Part shown: positions 44,330 to 53,464 of the stretch, in pieces
How positions within the stretch are numbered: position 1 is the stretch's first letter
Layout: the number at the start of each line of letters is the position of its first letter
Assembly (NCBI RefSeq): GCF_014395975.1
Contig: NZ_CP060714.1
Location: 5,103,373-5,167,372, forward strand
Source of the DNA: Diaphorobacter ruginosibacter
Lineage (GTDB): Bacteria; Pseudomonadota; Gammaproteobacteria; Burkholderiales; Burkholderiaceae_C
Length of the DNA stretch: 64,000 bases
Reading direction: 5' to 3'
Notes under the pieces: model-generated
The model's database searches: none
What the model saw: only the letters and a program-made list of their open reading frames with translations
Told to the model about the DNA's origin: nothing
Made by a program: the position numbers and the translations under genes

Positions 44330-45667
44330 TCAGGTGCGTGCCGGCCGCATGTTCATCTGCGCCTCGGGTGCGGCACGCCGCTGGTCCCTGCCGATCATCG
44401 CGGCGCACCATGCCGATACCAGGCCTGCGAACAGCACATAGGCGCAGATGAGCCATGGCTGGCCGCCGTTCACCTTGAGCAAGGCGGTGGCGATGATCGG
44501 TGTGATGCCCGAGGCAAAGATCCCCGAGAACTGGTAGACGAACGAGATGCCGGTGTAGCGCACCTTGGCGTCGAACAGGTCGCAGAACAGCGCGGCCTCG
44601 GGAGCGTAGACCATGGCGTAGAGGATGCCGAACGGGATGACCGTGGCCAGCCAGATCATCATCATGTTGCCGTTGCTGGTGCTCATCAGCCAGAAGGCGG
44701 GGAACGACACCACGCCGGTGATCAGCGAACCCCACATGTACATGCGGGCACGTCCCATGCGGTCGGACATCCTGCCGAAGAACGGAATCGCGAAGCACAT
44801 CACGATGGCGGCCGCCATCACGCCGATCAGGGCTTCGGAGCGCGAGATCTTGACCGTGGTGGTGAGGTAGGTGATCGAGAACACACCGAAGATGTTGAAG
44901 AACACGCCGTCGATGTAGCGGGCACCCATGCCCTTGAGCACGTTGCCGGGATAGCGGCGCATCATGTCCATGAACGGAATCGCGGTCTCCGCATTGCGCT
45001 CCTTCACGGCAGCGAATTCGGGCGTCTCCTTGACGTGCAGGCGGATGAACATGCCCACCGCCACCATCAGGCCCGACAGCAGGAACGCGACGCGCCAGCC
45101 CCAGGACATGAACTGCTCATCGGTCAGGAAGTACGACAGCGCACCGACCACGCCCGAGGCCATGAACAGGCCCAGCGCCAGGCCGATCTGCGGCAGCGAC
45201 GCATAGAAGCCGCGCTTTTCCTTGGGCGCATACTCATATGCCATCAGCACGGCGCCGCCCCATTCGCCGCCCAGGCCGATGCCCTGGGCCACGCGCAGCA
45301 GCAGGAGCAGGATCGGCGCGCCGATCCCGATCTGTGCATAGGTGGGCACCAGGCCGATCAGGAAGGTGGCGACGCCCATGATCATCAGGGTCATCACCAG
45401 CATGCTCTTGCGGCCGATCTTGTCGCCGAAGTGGCCGAAGATCACCCCGCCCAGCGGCCGCGTGACGAAGCCGACCGCGAACGTGGTGTAGGCCAGCAGC
45501 GTGGAGATCAGGGGATCGTCGCTGGGGAAATAGAGTTTGTTGAAAACGATGCCGGCGACCACGCCATACAGAAAGAAGTCATACCACTCGATGGTGGCGC
45601 CGACGATGGCGGAGGTGACGACTTTGCGAATGACTTTCGGGTCGACGGGTTGTTGCGAGTTGGCCAT
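44330..45667 (-). CDS. MFS transporter, metabolite:H+ symporter (ShiA/ProP type)
   Basis: Twelve-helix membrane protein of 445 residues starting MANSQQPVDPKVIRKVVTSA. The symporter-family opening IGATIEWYDFFLYGVVAGIVF-like segment, the signature GHFGDKIGRKSML in loop 2-3, VAQGIGLGGEWGGAVLMAYEY and the repeat FFGRMSDRMGRAR in loop 8-9 are clear. This branch imports organic acids or osmolytes with protons. It lies 103 bases downstream of the GMC oxidoreductase gene on the same strand, and the pair is divergent from an IclR regulator, so it probably takes up the oxidoreductase substrate. Confidence 0.92.
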   Translation of the reverse strand: MANSQQPVDPKVIRKVVTSAIVGATIEWYDFFLYGVVAGIVFNKLYFPSDDPLISTLLAYTTFAVGFVTRPLGGVIFGHFGDKIGRKSMLVMTLMIMGVATFLIGLVPTYAQIGIGAPILLLLLRVAQGIGLGGEWGGAVLMAYEYAPKEKRGFYASLPQIGLALGLFMASGVVGALSYFLTDEQFMSWGWRVAFLLSGLMVAVGMFIRLHVKETPEFAAVKERNAETAIPFMDMMRRYPGNVLKGMGARYIDGVFFNIFGVFSITYLTTTVKISRSEALIGVMAAAIVMCFAIPFFGRMSDRMGRARMYMWGSLITGVVSFPAFWLMSTSNGNMMMIWLATVIPFGILYAMVYAPEAALFCDLFDAKVRYTGISFVYQFSGIFASGITPIIATALLKVNGGQPWLICAYVLFAGLVSAWCAAMIGRDQRRAAPEAQMNMRPART

Positions 45668-45770
45668 TTTTTGTCTCCGGTTGTGGCGGCATGGGATGCG
45701 CTGCCGCGCTCCCTGCCGCCGTTTTGATTTCTCTTCTTCTCTTGCTGGAATTCCGGTGCCGCGGGGTCTC

Positions 45771-47414
45771 TCAGGCCGCGGCGAGCTGCCTTGCGTCTTC
45801 GCGGATCATGTCGGCCGCCTTCTCGGCCATCATCACCACAGGCGCATTGGTATTGCCCGACACCAGCGTGGGCATGACGGAGCAATCCACGACGCGGATG
45901 CCCTTCACGCCATGGACGCGCAGTCGCGAATCGACCACGGCCATGGCGTCGTGTCCCATGCTGCAGGTGCCGCTGGGATGGAAAATGGTGGCGCCGTTGT
46001 TGCGGCAGAACTCGAGCAGCTCGTCGTAGGACTGCGTGTCGCGCCCCGGTTTCACCTCGCGCTTGACATAGGGGCGCATCGCATCCGATTCGGCGATCGC
46101 GCGTGCGGCGCGCACGGCGGCCACGTTGGTGTCGCGGTCGAGCTGGGTGTCAAGGTAGTTCGGCTGCATGGATGGCGGCTGCAGCGCATCGCGTGAACGG
46201 ATGCGCACGTAGCCACGCGACTCGGGTCGCAGCTGGCACACCGACATGGTGAATCCCGAATACGGATGCACCTTGCCTCCCGCCATGTCGGCCGACAGCG
46301 TGGAGACGTGGAACTGGATGTCGGGCGTTTTCGTGACGGGCCTGCCGTGATCGTCGCGCAGCGCATGCATGAAGCAGCCGCCCTGGTTGATGCCCACCGC
46401 CAGCGGTCCCGAGCGGTGGATCAGCCATTCCAGGCCGAGCCGCGCCTGCCCCAGCAGGGTATTGAGCTGGTCATTCGTCGTGATCGGCTTGGTGCACTCG
46501 AAGCCCAGGCGGATCTGCAGGTGGTCCTGCAGGTTCTCGCCCACGCCGGGAAGATCGTGTGCGACGGGAATGTCCAGGCTCTCCAGCAGCTTGCGCGGCC
46601 CGATGCCCGAGAGCTGCAGCAGCTGGGGCGACTGGATGGCGCCCGCCGACAGGATCACTTCCGCGCCCGCCATCGCGGTCCTTGCCTGGCCGTGCTGCTG
46701 ATAGTTCACGCCGACCACCCGCTTGCCGCGCAGGACGAGCCCGGTTGCCTGGGCGTTGGTTTCGATGCGCAGGTTCGGGCGCTTCTTTGCCTCGGTCAGG
46801 TAGCCCTTGGCGGTGCTGCAGCGCAGGCCGTTGCGCGTGGTGAGCTGGTAGTAGCCCGCGCCTTCCTGCGATGCGCCGTTGAAGTCGTCGGTGCGCGGCA
46901 CCCCCTTTTCCACGGCACCGGCGATGAATGCCTCGATCAGTTCATGTCGCGCCCCGATGTCGGACACCAGCAGCGGCCCCTTGCCGCCATGGAACGGGCT
47001 GTCGCCACGCTCGTTGCCTTCCGACTTGATGAAGTAGGGCAGCACGTCCGCGAACGACCAGCCCTCGTTGCCCAGCGCTGCCCAGTGATCGTAGTCCTCG
47101 GCCTGGCCGCGGATGTAGATCAGGCCGTTGATCGAGCTCGAGCCACCCAGGGTCTTGCCGCGCGGCCAGTAGATGCGGCGGCCGTTCATGTTGGGGTCGG
47201 GGTCGGTCTCGAACTTCCAGTTGTAGACCGGGCTCCACATCGTCTTGCCGTAGCCGATCGGCAGGTGGATCCAGGGCGAGCGATCCGGTGGCCCCGCCTC
47301 GAGCAGCAGCACCTGGTTGCGCGGATCCTCGCTCAGCCGCGCGGCCAGCACGCAGCCCGCCGAGCCCGCGCCCACGACGATGTAGTCATAGGTTGTGGCG
47401 CTGTTGGACGGCAT
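45771..47414 (-). CDS. GMC-family FAD-dependent oxidoreductase (choline/alcohol dehydrogenase-like)
   Basis: FAD enzyme of 547 residues starting MPSNSATTYDYIVVGAGSAG. The dinucleotide motif VVGAGSAGCVLAARLSE, GMC signature 1 (GKTLGGSSSINGLIYIRG), signature 2 (GAIQSPQLLQLSGIG) and the catalytic His in IFHPSGTCSMGHDA are intact. GMC enzymes oxidise primary alcohols such as choline, aliphatic alcohols or polyethylene glycol; no BetB aldehyde dehydrogenase is adjacent, so choline is not assured. The divergent IclR gene and the palindrome at 47429-47469 probably control it. Confidence 0.93.
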   Translation of the reverse strand: MPSNSATTYDYIVVGAGSAGCVLAARLSEDPRNQVLLLEAGPPDRSPWIHLPIGYGKTMWSPVYNWKFETDPDPNMNGRRIYWPRGKTLGGSSSINGLIYIRGQAEDYDHWAALGNEGWSFADVLPYFIKSEGNERGDSPFHGGKGPLLVSDIGARHELIEAFIAGAVEKGVPRTDDFNGASQEGAGYYQLTTRNGLRCSTAKGYLTEAKKRPNLRIETNAQATGLVLRGKRVVGVNYQQHGQARTAMAGAEVILSAGAIQSPQLLQLSGIGPRKLLESLDIPVAHDLPGVGENLQDHLQIRLGFECTKPITTNDQLNTLLGQARLGLEWLIHRSGPLAVGINQGGCFMHALRDDHGRPVTKTPDIQFHVSTLSADMAGGKVHPYSGFTMSVCQLRPESRGYVRIRSRDALQPPSMQPNYLDTQLDRDTNVAAVRAARAIAESDAMRPYVKREVKPGRDTQSYDELLEFCRNNGATIFHPSGTCSMGHDAMAVVDSRLRVHGVKGIRVVDCSVMPTLVSGNTNAPVVMMAEKAADMIREDARQLAAA

Positions 47415-47428
47415 ATGTCTCCTTTTTA

Positions 47429-47469
47429 AGTTTCATTCAATGGAACTATTAGTTCCTTTTGATGAAACT
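47429..47469. promoter_or_regulatory. Nested palindromic operator between GMC oxidoreductase and iclR genes
   Basis: Two perfect inverted repeats share one centre at 47449: inner GGAACTA/TAGTTCC (47442-47448, 47450-47456) and outer AGTTTCAT/ATGAAACT (47429-47436, 47462-47469). The whole 41-base element starts 15 bases upstream of the GMC start codon in an AT-rich gap. It is a convincing site for a dimer or tetramer such as the adjacent IclR-family protein. Confidence 0.72.
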
Positions 47470-47537
47470 CTAAGCCAATTCTCGAGACGTACAATGAGAA
47501 AAAACCCGAAGTACCCGATCCCTCAACGCTCCACGCC

Positions 47538-48362
47538 ATGTCGACTCGAAAGCCCGCTGCAGACGCCAGGAAGACTTCCTCCAACGCCGGGAATCCAGCC
47601 GAACCCGATGCAGCCAGCGAGCCGGTCTCGGTATCCGAGCGGGCGCTTTCGGTGCTTGATTTCGTCGCGCAGTCGGGTCGCGCGGGACTGATGGACGTGG
47701 CGGTCGCGCTGGGCCTCCCGAAGGCCACCGCCTCGCGCATGTGCAGCAACCTCGAGGCGCAGCACTGGCTCACGCGGGACATCAACGACCGCAGCTTCCA
47801 GCCCGGTCCCCGGCTGCTGAAGATGGCCCTTGCCACGCTCAAGGCCGACCCGCGCCGCGAACTGCGCCACAGCATCCTGTCGGAGCTGGTCGAGGAGATC
47901 GACGAGACCTGCAACCTCACGGTGCTCGACGGCCTGAAGGTGCGCTACCTCGATCGCGTGGAAACCCACTGGCCGCTGCGCACGCAGTTCGAGGCGGGTT
48001 CCTACGTGCCGCTGCACGCCACGGCCAGCGGCAAGATGTACATCGCGATGATGTCGCCGCAGAAGCGGGCGACCGTGCTGGAGCATGCGAGCTTCACGGC
48101 GTTCACGGAACATACGCTCACGCGGCGCGATGAACTCGAGGCGGCCTGCGAGAAGATCCGTGCCGACGGCTATTCCTTCGAGATGGATGAGTTCATGCTG
48201 GGGCTGATCGGCATGGCGGTTCCCATCCTCGACGACAAGGGCGAATGCCGTGCGACGATGGCCTTGCATGCGCCGACCGCGCGCATGAAATTCGAGGGCG
48301 CGCTGGCGGTGGTGCCCGCGCTCAAGCGGGCCGCGGAGCGGGTGCGGCCCCTGCTGTTCTGA
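47538..48362 (+). CDS. IclR-family transcriptional regulator
   Basis: Regulator of 274 residues with an N-terminal disordered tail (1-30), a winged helix-turn-helix at about 32-90 (RALSVLDFVAQSG, MDVAVALGLPKATASRMCSNL) and an IclR effector domain (ETCNLTVLDGLKVRYLDRVE, PLHATASGKMYIAM, MAVPILDDKGE). Divergent from the GMC oxidoreductase/MFS pair, with an excellent palindrome between them. It is likely to repress or activate those genes in response to a small acid or alcohol. Confidence 0.92.
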   Translation: MSTRKPAADARKTSSNAGNPAEPDAASEPVSVSERALSVLDFVAQSGRAGLMDVAVALGLPKATASRMCSNLEAQHWLTRDINDRSFQPGPRLLKMALATLKADPRRELRHSILSELVEEIDETCNLTVLDGLKVRYLDRVETHWPLRTQFEAGSYVPLHATASGKMYIAMMSPQKRATVLEHASFTAFTEHTLTRRDELEAACEKIRADGYSFEMDEFMLGLIGMAVPILDDKGECRATMALHAPTARMKFEGALAVVPALKRAAERVRPLLF

Positions 48363-48753
48363 TCCCGGGGCCTCGCCAGCACCTCGGGTCATTGCCCATG
48401 GCGGCTCCTGCACGCGTCCCCTAGAATCGACGCAACCGGCCATGTTCGCGTGGCACATGCTTCCTTTGGGTGGCGCCACCACCCGCCGGTTCTCTCGTGT
48501 CAGCGTGTGCCGCAATGTGCGGCAGCCCACGCGCTGGCTGCCTTTTCTTTCGGTTCTTCCTCCGTTCAGCCCGGTGCCTCATGGCGCATTCATGCGCAGC
48601 GGCTTCGTCCGGGCCACGGATGCCCTTCATGAATCCGCCGTTGCACGGCGCTGGTCATCGTGCTTCGCGCAGCGCGTCCGCATTTCCCGCGACGCGTGGT
48701 TCATGCCATGGGTTCACACATTCCTCGCAGAGGAAAAAAGGAGTCCTTCCAGG
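48363..48753. other. Intergenic leader upstream of the porin gene
   Basis: A 391-base gap where open frames look like antisense or chance reading. It contains a perfect 12-bp palindrome GGTGGCGCCACC (48469-48480) and a hairpin TGCCGCA/TGCGGCA (48508-48514, 48518-48524). These could belong to a leader or to a terminator for the iclR gene, but there is no clear T-run. I see no other gene or RNA. Confidence 0.4.
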
Positions 48754-49818
48754 ATGCAGACACCACATCGCCGTCATCAGTCCCACCATCACCTACATTC
48801 TCTTTTTGCCCACCGTCGTTTCCGTCGTCGCCCATCGGCCGCCGTGGCGTCGGGTGCGGGCCTGCTGGCCGTCGCACTGGCCATGCCGCTCGCCGCCAGT
48901 GCCCAGGATTCGCAGGTGCGCATCAGCGGTTTTCTGGATGCCGGCGTGTTCCGGGGATTCGACGGCGTGAACCAGCTCGGCACCATTCAGCGCAGCAACC
49001 TTGCGTTCTCGGGGGTAGAGGATCTGGGGGGAGGGCTCAAGGCGAGCTTTCGCCTGAGCACGCGTTTCGACATGGGCGACGGCCTCGGCGAGGATGCCGG
49101 CCGAAAGCCGTTCTGGCACGACGAATCCACCGTGGGTCTCGAAGGAGGCTTCGGCAAGGTGCGTCTCGGCCGCGCGCTGTCGGCCCTGTGGGCGCAGGAC
49201 TGGCAGTTCGATCCCTGGTCGAACAACAACCGCGTGGCGTCGCCGGCGTGGTACTACTGGCATCCGCTCACTCCCTCGGATCGTGTGAGCAACAACGGCT
49301 TTGCCGAATATGGCCGCATGAACAACGGCATCTTCTACGATTCGCCGACGCTGGGCGGCTTCACGCTGCACCTGAGCGGCTCGGCAGAGCGCACCGAGGC
49401 GCCGGGCCGCAAGGCGGGACGCGGTTATTCGGCGTCGCTGAACTATGCGCGGGAGGCGTTGTCGGGCATGCTGGCCTATGAGCGCAACGGCAGCGGGGAC
49501 CGTGACGTGTTCGTCGCGGGCAAGTACCGCTTCGGCAAGGCTGCCGTGATGGCGGCCTATGACGACAGCCGCATGGCGGAACGTGGCGACAAGTCACGCT
49601 CGGCGACGCTCGGGGCGACCTACCAGGTGGATGCGGTGACGTTCAAGGCGGGGTATGGACGGCAGCGGTTCAACGATGACACCAACCAGTTCTTCGCGCT
49701 GGGGGCGGACTATGCGTTGTCCAGGCGCACCACGCTGTATGCGAGCCTGGGGCATCAGCGGTATGCGCATGCGGGGTCCCGGACTGCGGTGGGGGTGGGG
49801 ATGTCGCACGCGTTCTGA
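48754..49818 (+). CDS. Gram-negative trimeric porin
   Basis: Outer-membrane porin of 354 residues starting at ATG 48754 after AAGGAG; the open frame extends upstream but without porin features. The signal peptide is long (cleavage near ASA|QDSQV, about residue 50). The mature start SQVRISGFLDAGVFRG, FSGVEDLGGGLKASFRLSTRF and EGGFGKVRLGRALSAL are typical of beta-proteobacterial porins (Omp32/OmpC family). The C-terminal strand ends in Phe (GVGMSHAF), as needed for BAM-mediated assembly. Confidence 0.92.
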   Translation: MQTPHRRHQSHHHLHSLFAHRRFRRRPSAAVASGAGLLAVALAMPLAASAQDSQVRISGFLDAGVFRGFDGVNQLGTIQRSNLAFSGVEDLGGGLKASFRLSTRFDMGDGLGEDAGRKPFWHDESTVGLEGGFGKVRLGRALSALWAQDWQFDPWSNNNRVASPAWYYWHPLTPSDRVSNNGFAEYGRMNNGIFYDSPTLGGFTLHLSGSAERTEAPGRKAGRGYSASLNYAREALSGMLAYERNGSGDRDVFVAGKYRFGKAAVMAAYDDSRMAERGDKSRSATLGATYQVDAVTFKAGYGRQRFNDDTNQFFALGADYALSRRTTLYASLGHQRYAHAGSRTAVGVGMSHAF

Positions 49819-49909
49819 TCGCTGGGCTGGCTCCCCTGTCCCGTAGTCCGTGTTCTTTGGGGGCGGCTTCTGCAGGTTGGTGCTTCTCCCGCTGCCGCAG
49901 AGGTGAGAG

Positions 49910-49938
49910 GGCCGGGGGAGGGTGACAGCGCCCCGGCC
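49910..49938. terminator. GC-rich hairpin between convergent porin and peptidase genes
   Basis: GGCCGGGG (49910-49917) pairs with CCCCGGCC (49931-49938) around a 13-base loop. It lies between the stop codons of two convergent genes. There is no T-run, so intrinsic termination is uncertain. Confidence 0.4.
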
Positions 49939-49946
49939 ATCTCGGA

Positions 49947-51800
49947 TCACTGCTTCAGATGCAGTGCGAGAAACCTTTCCATCGCCTCGTAGAACTCGAA
50001 CTTGTTCTCGTCGTTGTGGAAGCCGTGTCCCTCATTGTCCTTCACCATGTACTCCACCTCGACGCCGCGCGCCTTCAGCGCCGCGACCATCTGGTCGCTT
50101 TCGGCCTTGTTCACGCGCGGATCCTGTGCGCCCTGGGCGACGAAGAGCGGGGTCTGGATGCGGTCGGCCAGAAGGGCGGGCGATGTGGCCTCCAGGCGCG
50201 CCTTGTCCTTGACCGGGTCGCCCACCATGGCCTGCATCTTGTCGAGCATGGGTTTCCAGTAGGGCGGGATGGTGCCGAGGAAGGTGAAGAGATTGGACAC
50301 GCCGACGTAGTCCACCGCCGCCGCATACAGGTCGGGGGTGAGCGTGACGCCGGCAAGCGTTGCGTAGCCGCCGTAGCTGGCGCCGTAGATCGCGATGCGT
50401 GCGGGGTCTGCGATGCCCTGGTCGATCAGCCATTGCACGCCGTCGGTGATGTCGTCCTGCATGCTGAGGCCCCATTGTCCGAAGCTGGCTTCCCAGAACT
50501 TGCGGCCATAGCCGGTGGAGCCGCGGAAGTTCATCTGCAGCACCGCATAGCCGCGATTGGCGAGGAACTGCACCTCGGGGTTGAAGCCCCAGCTGTCGCG
50601 TGCCCAGGGGCCGCCGTGCGGGTTGATGACGACGGGCAGCTTCTCGCCCGGGCTGCGGCCCGGGGGCAGCGTGAGATAGCCGTGGATCGTCAGGCCGTCG
50701 CGGCTCGGGTACTGAATAGGCTGCATGTGCGCCATGTCGGCTTCCGCGATCGCGGGGTTCATTTCGCCGAGCAGCGTGAGCGCATCGCGCCGGGCATCGT
50801 ACAGGTAGCGCCTGCCGGGCGTGCGGTCGTTCACCGCCGCGACGATGAACACGTTCTCGTCCTTGTCGCTGGCCTGCAGGTGGATCTCGTAGCCGGGCAG
50901 CTGGCGCGCGAGCTGGGCATGGACCATGCGCGTCGTCTCGTCGAAGAAATGCAGGTGCAGCCTGTCCGTCTGGTAGCTGGCCGCGGTCAGCACCTTGCGC
51001 TTGTGCGAGTAGCCCACGCCGTCCAGGTCCACCTCGTCGTTGGCGTAGACGACCTGTTCGTCGTCGGGGCGTGCGGGGTCGATGCGCACGAAGGCCATCT
51101 TGTCACGGCCGCGTGCGCTGTACAGGTACAGGCCCTGGTTGTCGAAATCGAAGAACGCAGGGCCGACATTCACGCGGAAATCGGTTTCGATGATGGGGCG
51201 GAATGCCTCCGACTCACTGTCGCGGTACAGCACCACGCTCATCAGGCCATCGCTCGCGACGGCCGCCCGCAGCCTGCCGTCGTGGTCCGTCTGCCAGCCG
51301 ATGATGTTGCCGGGATTCTCGGCCACGCGCTCGGAAGCTCCGGTATGGATGTTCACGCGGTAGACGTCGAACACCTCCGGATTGCGCTGGTTGTGGCCGA
51401 CGAGCACATGGTCCGCGTCATCTTCCAGGTCGTCCTCGATGCTGGCCCGCACCTTGTCCCATGGCGTGAGGTCCCGCACCTCGCCCGTGCGCACGTTTGC
51501 CGCGAGCACATGGAAATTCTCGTCGCCGCCGAAGTCCTTGGAGAACAGCACCACGTCGTTCCCCTTGAAGACGTAGCCCGCCAGATCGCGCTCGGTTTCG
51601 TGCGTGAGCTGCCGGGGCTCGCCCACCAGCTTTTCTCCGTCAAGCGGCTGCACGAACAGGTTCATGCGCCGCGCCGCACCCGCAGGCTGCATGAAGCCAA
51701 GCGTCCTGCCATCATCGGACAGGCGGTAGTAGCCGCGCTCGGGGTTCTTGAAGAAGTCGCGCAGCGGGTACTGGCGTGGAGTCTGCGGGGTGTTGCTCAT
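49947..51800 (-). CDS. S9-family peptidase (prolyl oligopeptidase/acylaminoacyl peptidase-like)
   Basis: Serine peptidase of 617 residues starting MSNTPQTPRQYPLRDFFKNP at 51800. The N-terminal two thirds is a beta-propeller (repeats such as GYVFKGNDVVLFSKDFGGDEN). The C-terminal alpha/beta-hydrolase domain starts near 385 and carries the oxyanion region NPHGGPWARDSWGFNPE, the nucleophile GASYGGYA, the Asp of AQGAQDPRVNKAE and the His of DNEGHGFHNDEN. No signal peptide is evident, so it is probably cytoplasmic and acts on short peptides. Confidence 0.92.
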   Translation of the reverse strand: MSNTPQTPRQYPLRDFFKNPERGYYRLSDDGRTLGFMQPAGAARRMNLFVQPLDGEKLVGEPRQLTHETERDLAGYVFKGNDVVLFSKDFGGDENFHVLAANVRTGEVRDLTPWDKVRASIEDDLEDDADHVLVGHNQRNPEVFDVYRVNIHTGASERVAENPGNIIGWQTDHDGRLRAAVASDGLMSVVLYRDSESEAFRPIIETDFRVNVGPAFFDFDNQGLYLYSARGRDKMAFVRIDPARPDDEQVVYANDEVDLDGVGYSHKRKVLTAASYQTDRLHLHFFDETTRMVHAQLARQLPGYEIHLQASDKDENVFIVAAVNDRTPGRRYLYDARRDALTLLGEMNPAIAEADMAHMQPIQYPSRDGLTIHGYLTLPPGRSPGEKLPVVINPHGGPWARDSWGFNPEVQFLANRGYAVLQMNFRGSTGYGRKFWEASFGQWGLSMQDDITDGVQWLIDQGIADPARIAIYGASYGGYATLAGVTLTPDLYAAAVDYVGVSNLFTFLGTIPPYWKPMLDKMQAMVGDPVKDKARLEATSPALLADRIQTPLFVAQGAQDPRVNKAESDQMVAALKARGVEVEYMVKDNEGHGFHNDENKFEFYEAMERFLALHLKQ

Positions 51801-51975
51801 GTTCGGTGTCCTTGTGTCCTGTTGCGCGTGCAGCACGCGCCGTCAATGAGCTTAAATGAGTGCGGCAAAGGCCCTTTGCAAGACCGGAGCACCTGTCGGG
51901 ACATGAAAAAACCCACGCTTTCCCGCACTTCCCTTCGTCACGCGACCCATGGGACTCCATATTCCACGAAGAACC

Positions 51976-52001
51976 AAAAAAAAGCGGCCCGGAGGCCGCT
52001 T
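51976..52001 (-). terminator. Rho-independent terminator of gdhA
   Basis: On the minus strand AAGCGGCC-TCCG-GGCCGCTT forms an 8-bp stem (51982-51989 with 51994-52001) followed by eight T (A run at 51976-51983 on the plus strand). It lies 24 bases past the gdhA stop. Confidence 0.88.
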
Positions 52002-52024
52002 CGATTGATGTTGCCGGGCAACGA

Positions 52025-53329
52025 TCAGGGATAGAGACCGCGCATCTCGCGTGCATGGAGGATGCGCTTGCAGGCCACGATGAACGTGGCGGTGCGCAGC
52101 GACACCTTGTGCTCCTGCGCCACGGCCCAGACGCCTGCGAAGGCTTCCTGCATGATGCGCACCAGGCGGGCGTTGATCTCGTCCTCGGTCCAGAAGAAGC
52201 TCGAGAAGTCCTGCACCCATTCGAAGTACGACACGGTCACGCCGCCGGCGTTGGCGATCACGTCGGGCAGCACGAGCACGCCCTTGTCGTTGAGGATGTC
52301 GTCGGCCTCCGGCGTGGTCGGGCCGTTCGCGCCTTCGATGACCAGCTTGGCCTTGATCTTGCCGGCGTTGTCCTTGGTGATCTGGCCTTCGAGCGCTGCG
52401 GGAATCAGGATGTCGCAGTCCACGCCCCAGAAGGCGTCGCTTTCCATCTTCTCGGCGCCCGTGAAGCCGCCCACGCCGCCATGCTTGGCCACGTGTTCGA
52501 GCAGCGCGTTCACATCCAGGCCCTTGGCATTGTGGATGGTGCCGGTGTGGTCCTGCACGGCCACCACGTGCGCGCCGGCGTCGGCGAACAGCTTGCCGGC
52601 CGTACCGCCCACGTTGCCGAAGCCCTGCACGGCCACCTTGGCGCCCTGGATGCTCAGGCCCGAGAGCTTGGCGGCCTCGATGCCGACCGTGAACACGCCA
52701 CGGCCCGTGGCTTCCACACGGCCGAGCGAGCCGCCCAGGTCCACCGGCTTGCCGGTGACCACGCCGGTCGACGTGGCGCCGGTGTTCATGGAGTAGGTGT
52801 CCATCATCCAGGCCATGATCTGGCCGTTGGTGTTGACGTCAGGCGCGGGGATGTCCTTGGACGGACCGATCATCATGCCGATCTCGCTGGTGTAGCGACG
52901 TGTCAGGCGTTCCAGTTCGGCGCGGGAGAGAGTGCGGGGATCGACGCGGATGCCGCCCTTGGCGCCGCCGTAGGGCACGTTCACCGCTGCGTTCTTGATG
53001 CTCATCCAGGCAGAGAGCGCCATCACTTCCGACAGCGTCACGTCCTGGTGGAAGCGCACGCCGCCCTTGCCGGGGCCGCGGCTCAGGTTGTGCTGCACGC
53101 GGTAGCCTTCGTAGTGGGCAATGGTGCCGTTGTCCAGCTCGATCGGCACGTCCACCACCAGAATGCGCTTGGGGCGCTTGAGCGTTTCCACCCAGCGGGC
53201 GAGCGAGCCGAGGTACGGCGTGACGCGATCCACCTGCTGCAGGTAGATGCCCCAGGGGCCGAGGTGATCGGCGTTCAGGTAGGACGGAAGCGGATGGGAA
53301 GCAACGGATGTGTCTTTGGATTTGGACAT
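52025..53329 (-). CDS. gdhA: Glutamate dehydrogenase (Glu/Leu/Phe/Val dehydrogenase family)
   Basis: Enzyme of 434 residues starting [20 protein letters not shown] at 53329. It interconverts glutamate and 2-oxoglutarate plus ammonia. Catalytic and binding blocks are [33 protein letters not shown] with the active Lys, [33 protein letters not shown] and the Rossmann motif [12 protein letters not shown]. Length and the short leader fit the hexameric GdhA/GudB class. A terminator follows and a perfect palindrome lies 94 bases upstream of the start. Confidence 0.94.
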   Translation of the reverse strand: MSKSKDTSVASHPLPSYLNADHLGPWGIYLQQVDRVTPYLGSLARWVETLKRPKRILVVDVPIELDNGTIAHYEGYRVQHNLSRGPGKGGVRFHQDVTLSEVMALSAWMSIKNAAVNVPYGGAKGGIRVDPRTLSRAELERLTRRYTSEIGMMIGPSKDIPAPDVNTNGQIMAWMMDTYSMNTGATSTGVVTGKPVDLGGSLGRVEATGRGVFTVGIEAAKLSGLSIQGAKVAVQGFGNVGGTAGKLFADAGAHVVAVQDHTGTIHNAKGLDVNALLEHVAKHGGVGGFTGAEKMESDAFWGVDCDILIPAALEGQITKDNAGKIKAKLVIEGANGPTTPEADDILNDKGVLVLPDVIANAGGVTVSYFEWVQDFSSFFWTEDEINARLVRIMQEAFAGVWAVAQEHKVSLRTATFIVACKRILHAREMRGLYP

Positions 53330-53422
53330 GGGTTCTGCCTTGCGTGAATTGTTGAATGGGTCACGACGAAACGCACTGTATTCCTGCCGATTTATCCTGT
53401 CCAAGGCCGCTCTGTATCGATG

Positions 53423-53441
53423 TTATGCATTGAATGCATAA
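53423..53441. promoter_or_regulatory. Perfect palindrome upstream of gdhA
   Basis: TTATGCAT-TGA-ATGCATAA is a 19-base element with perfect 8-bp arms in the gap between gdhA and the ppk2 stop. An AsnC/Lrp-type or GntR-type regulator could bind here to control gdhA; the identity of the regulator is unknown. Confidence 0.5.
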
Positions 53442-53464
53442 TTCCGGAGAGCGTTCCGCTGGCG

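Noticed and set aside
48442..48753. N-terminal extension of the porin
   Set aside because: The open frame continues upstream, but the ATG at 48754 has a strong ribosome-binding site and gives a signal peptide; the extension has no secretion features.
49959..52034. Plus-strand open frame of 691 codons
   Set aside because: It is antisense to the S9 peptidase gene, whose catalytic motifs are clear; the plus-strand translation is Val/His/Gly-rich noise.
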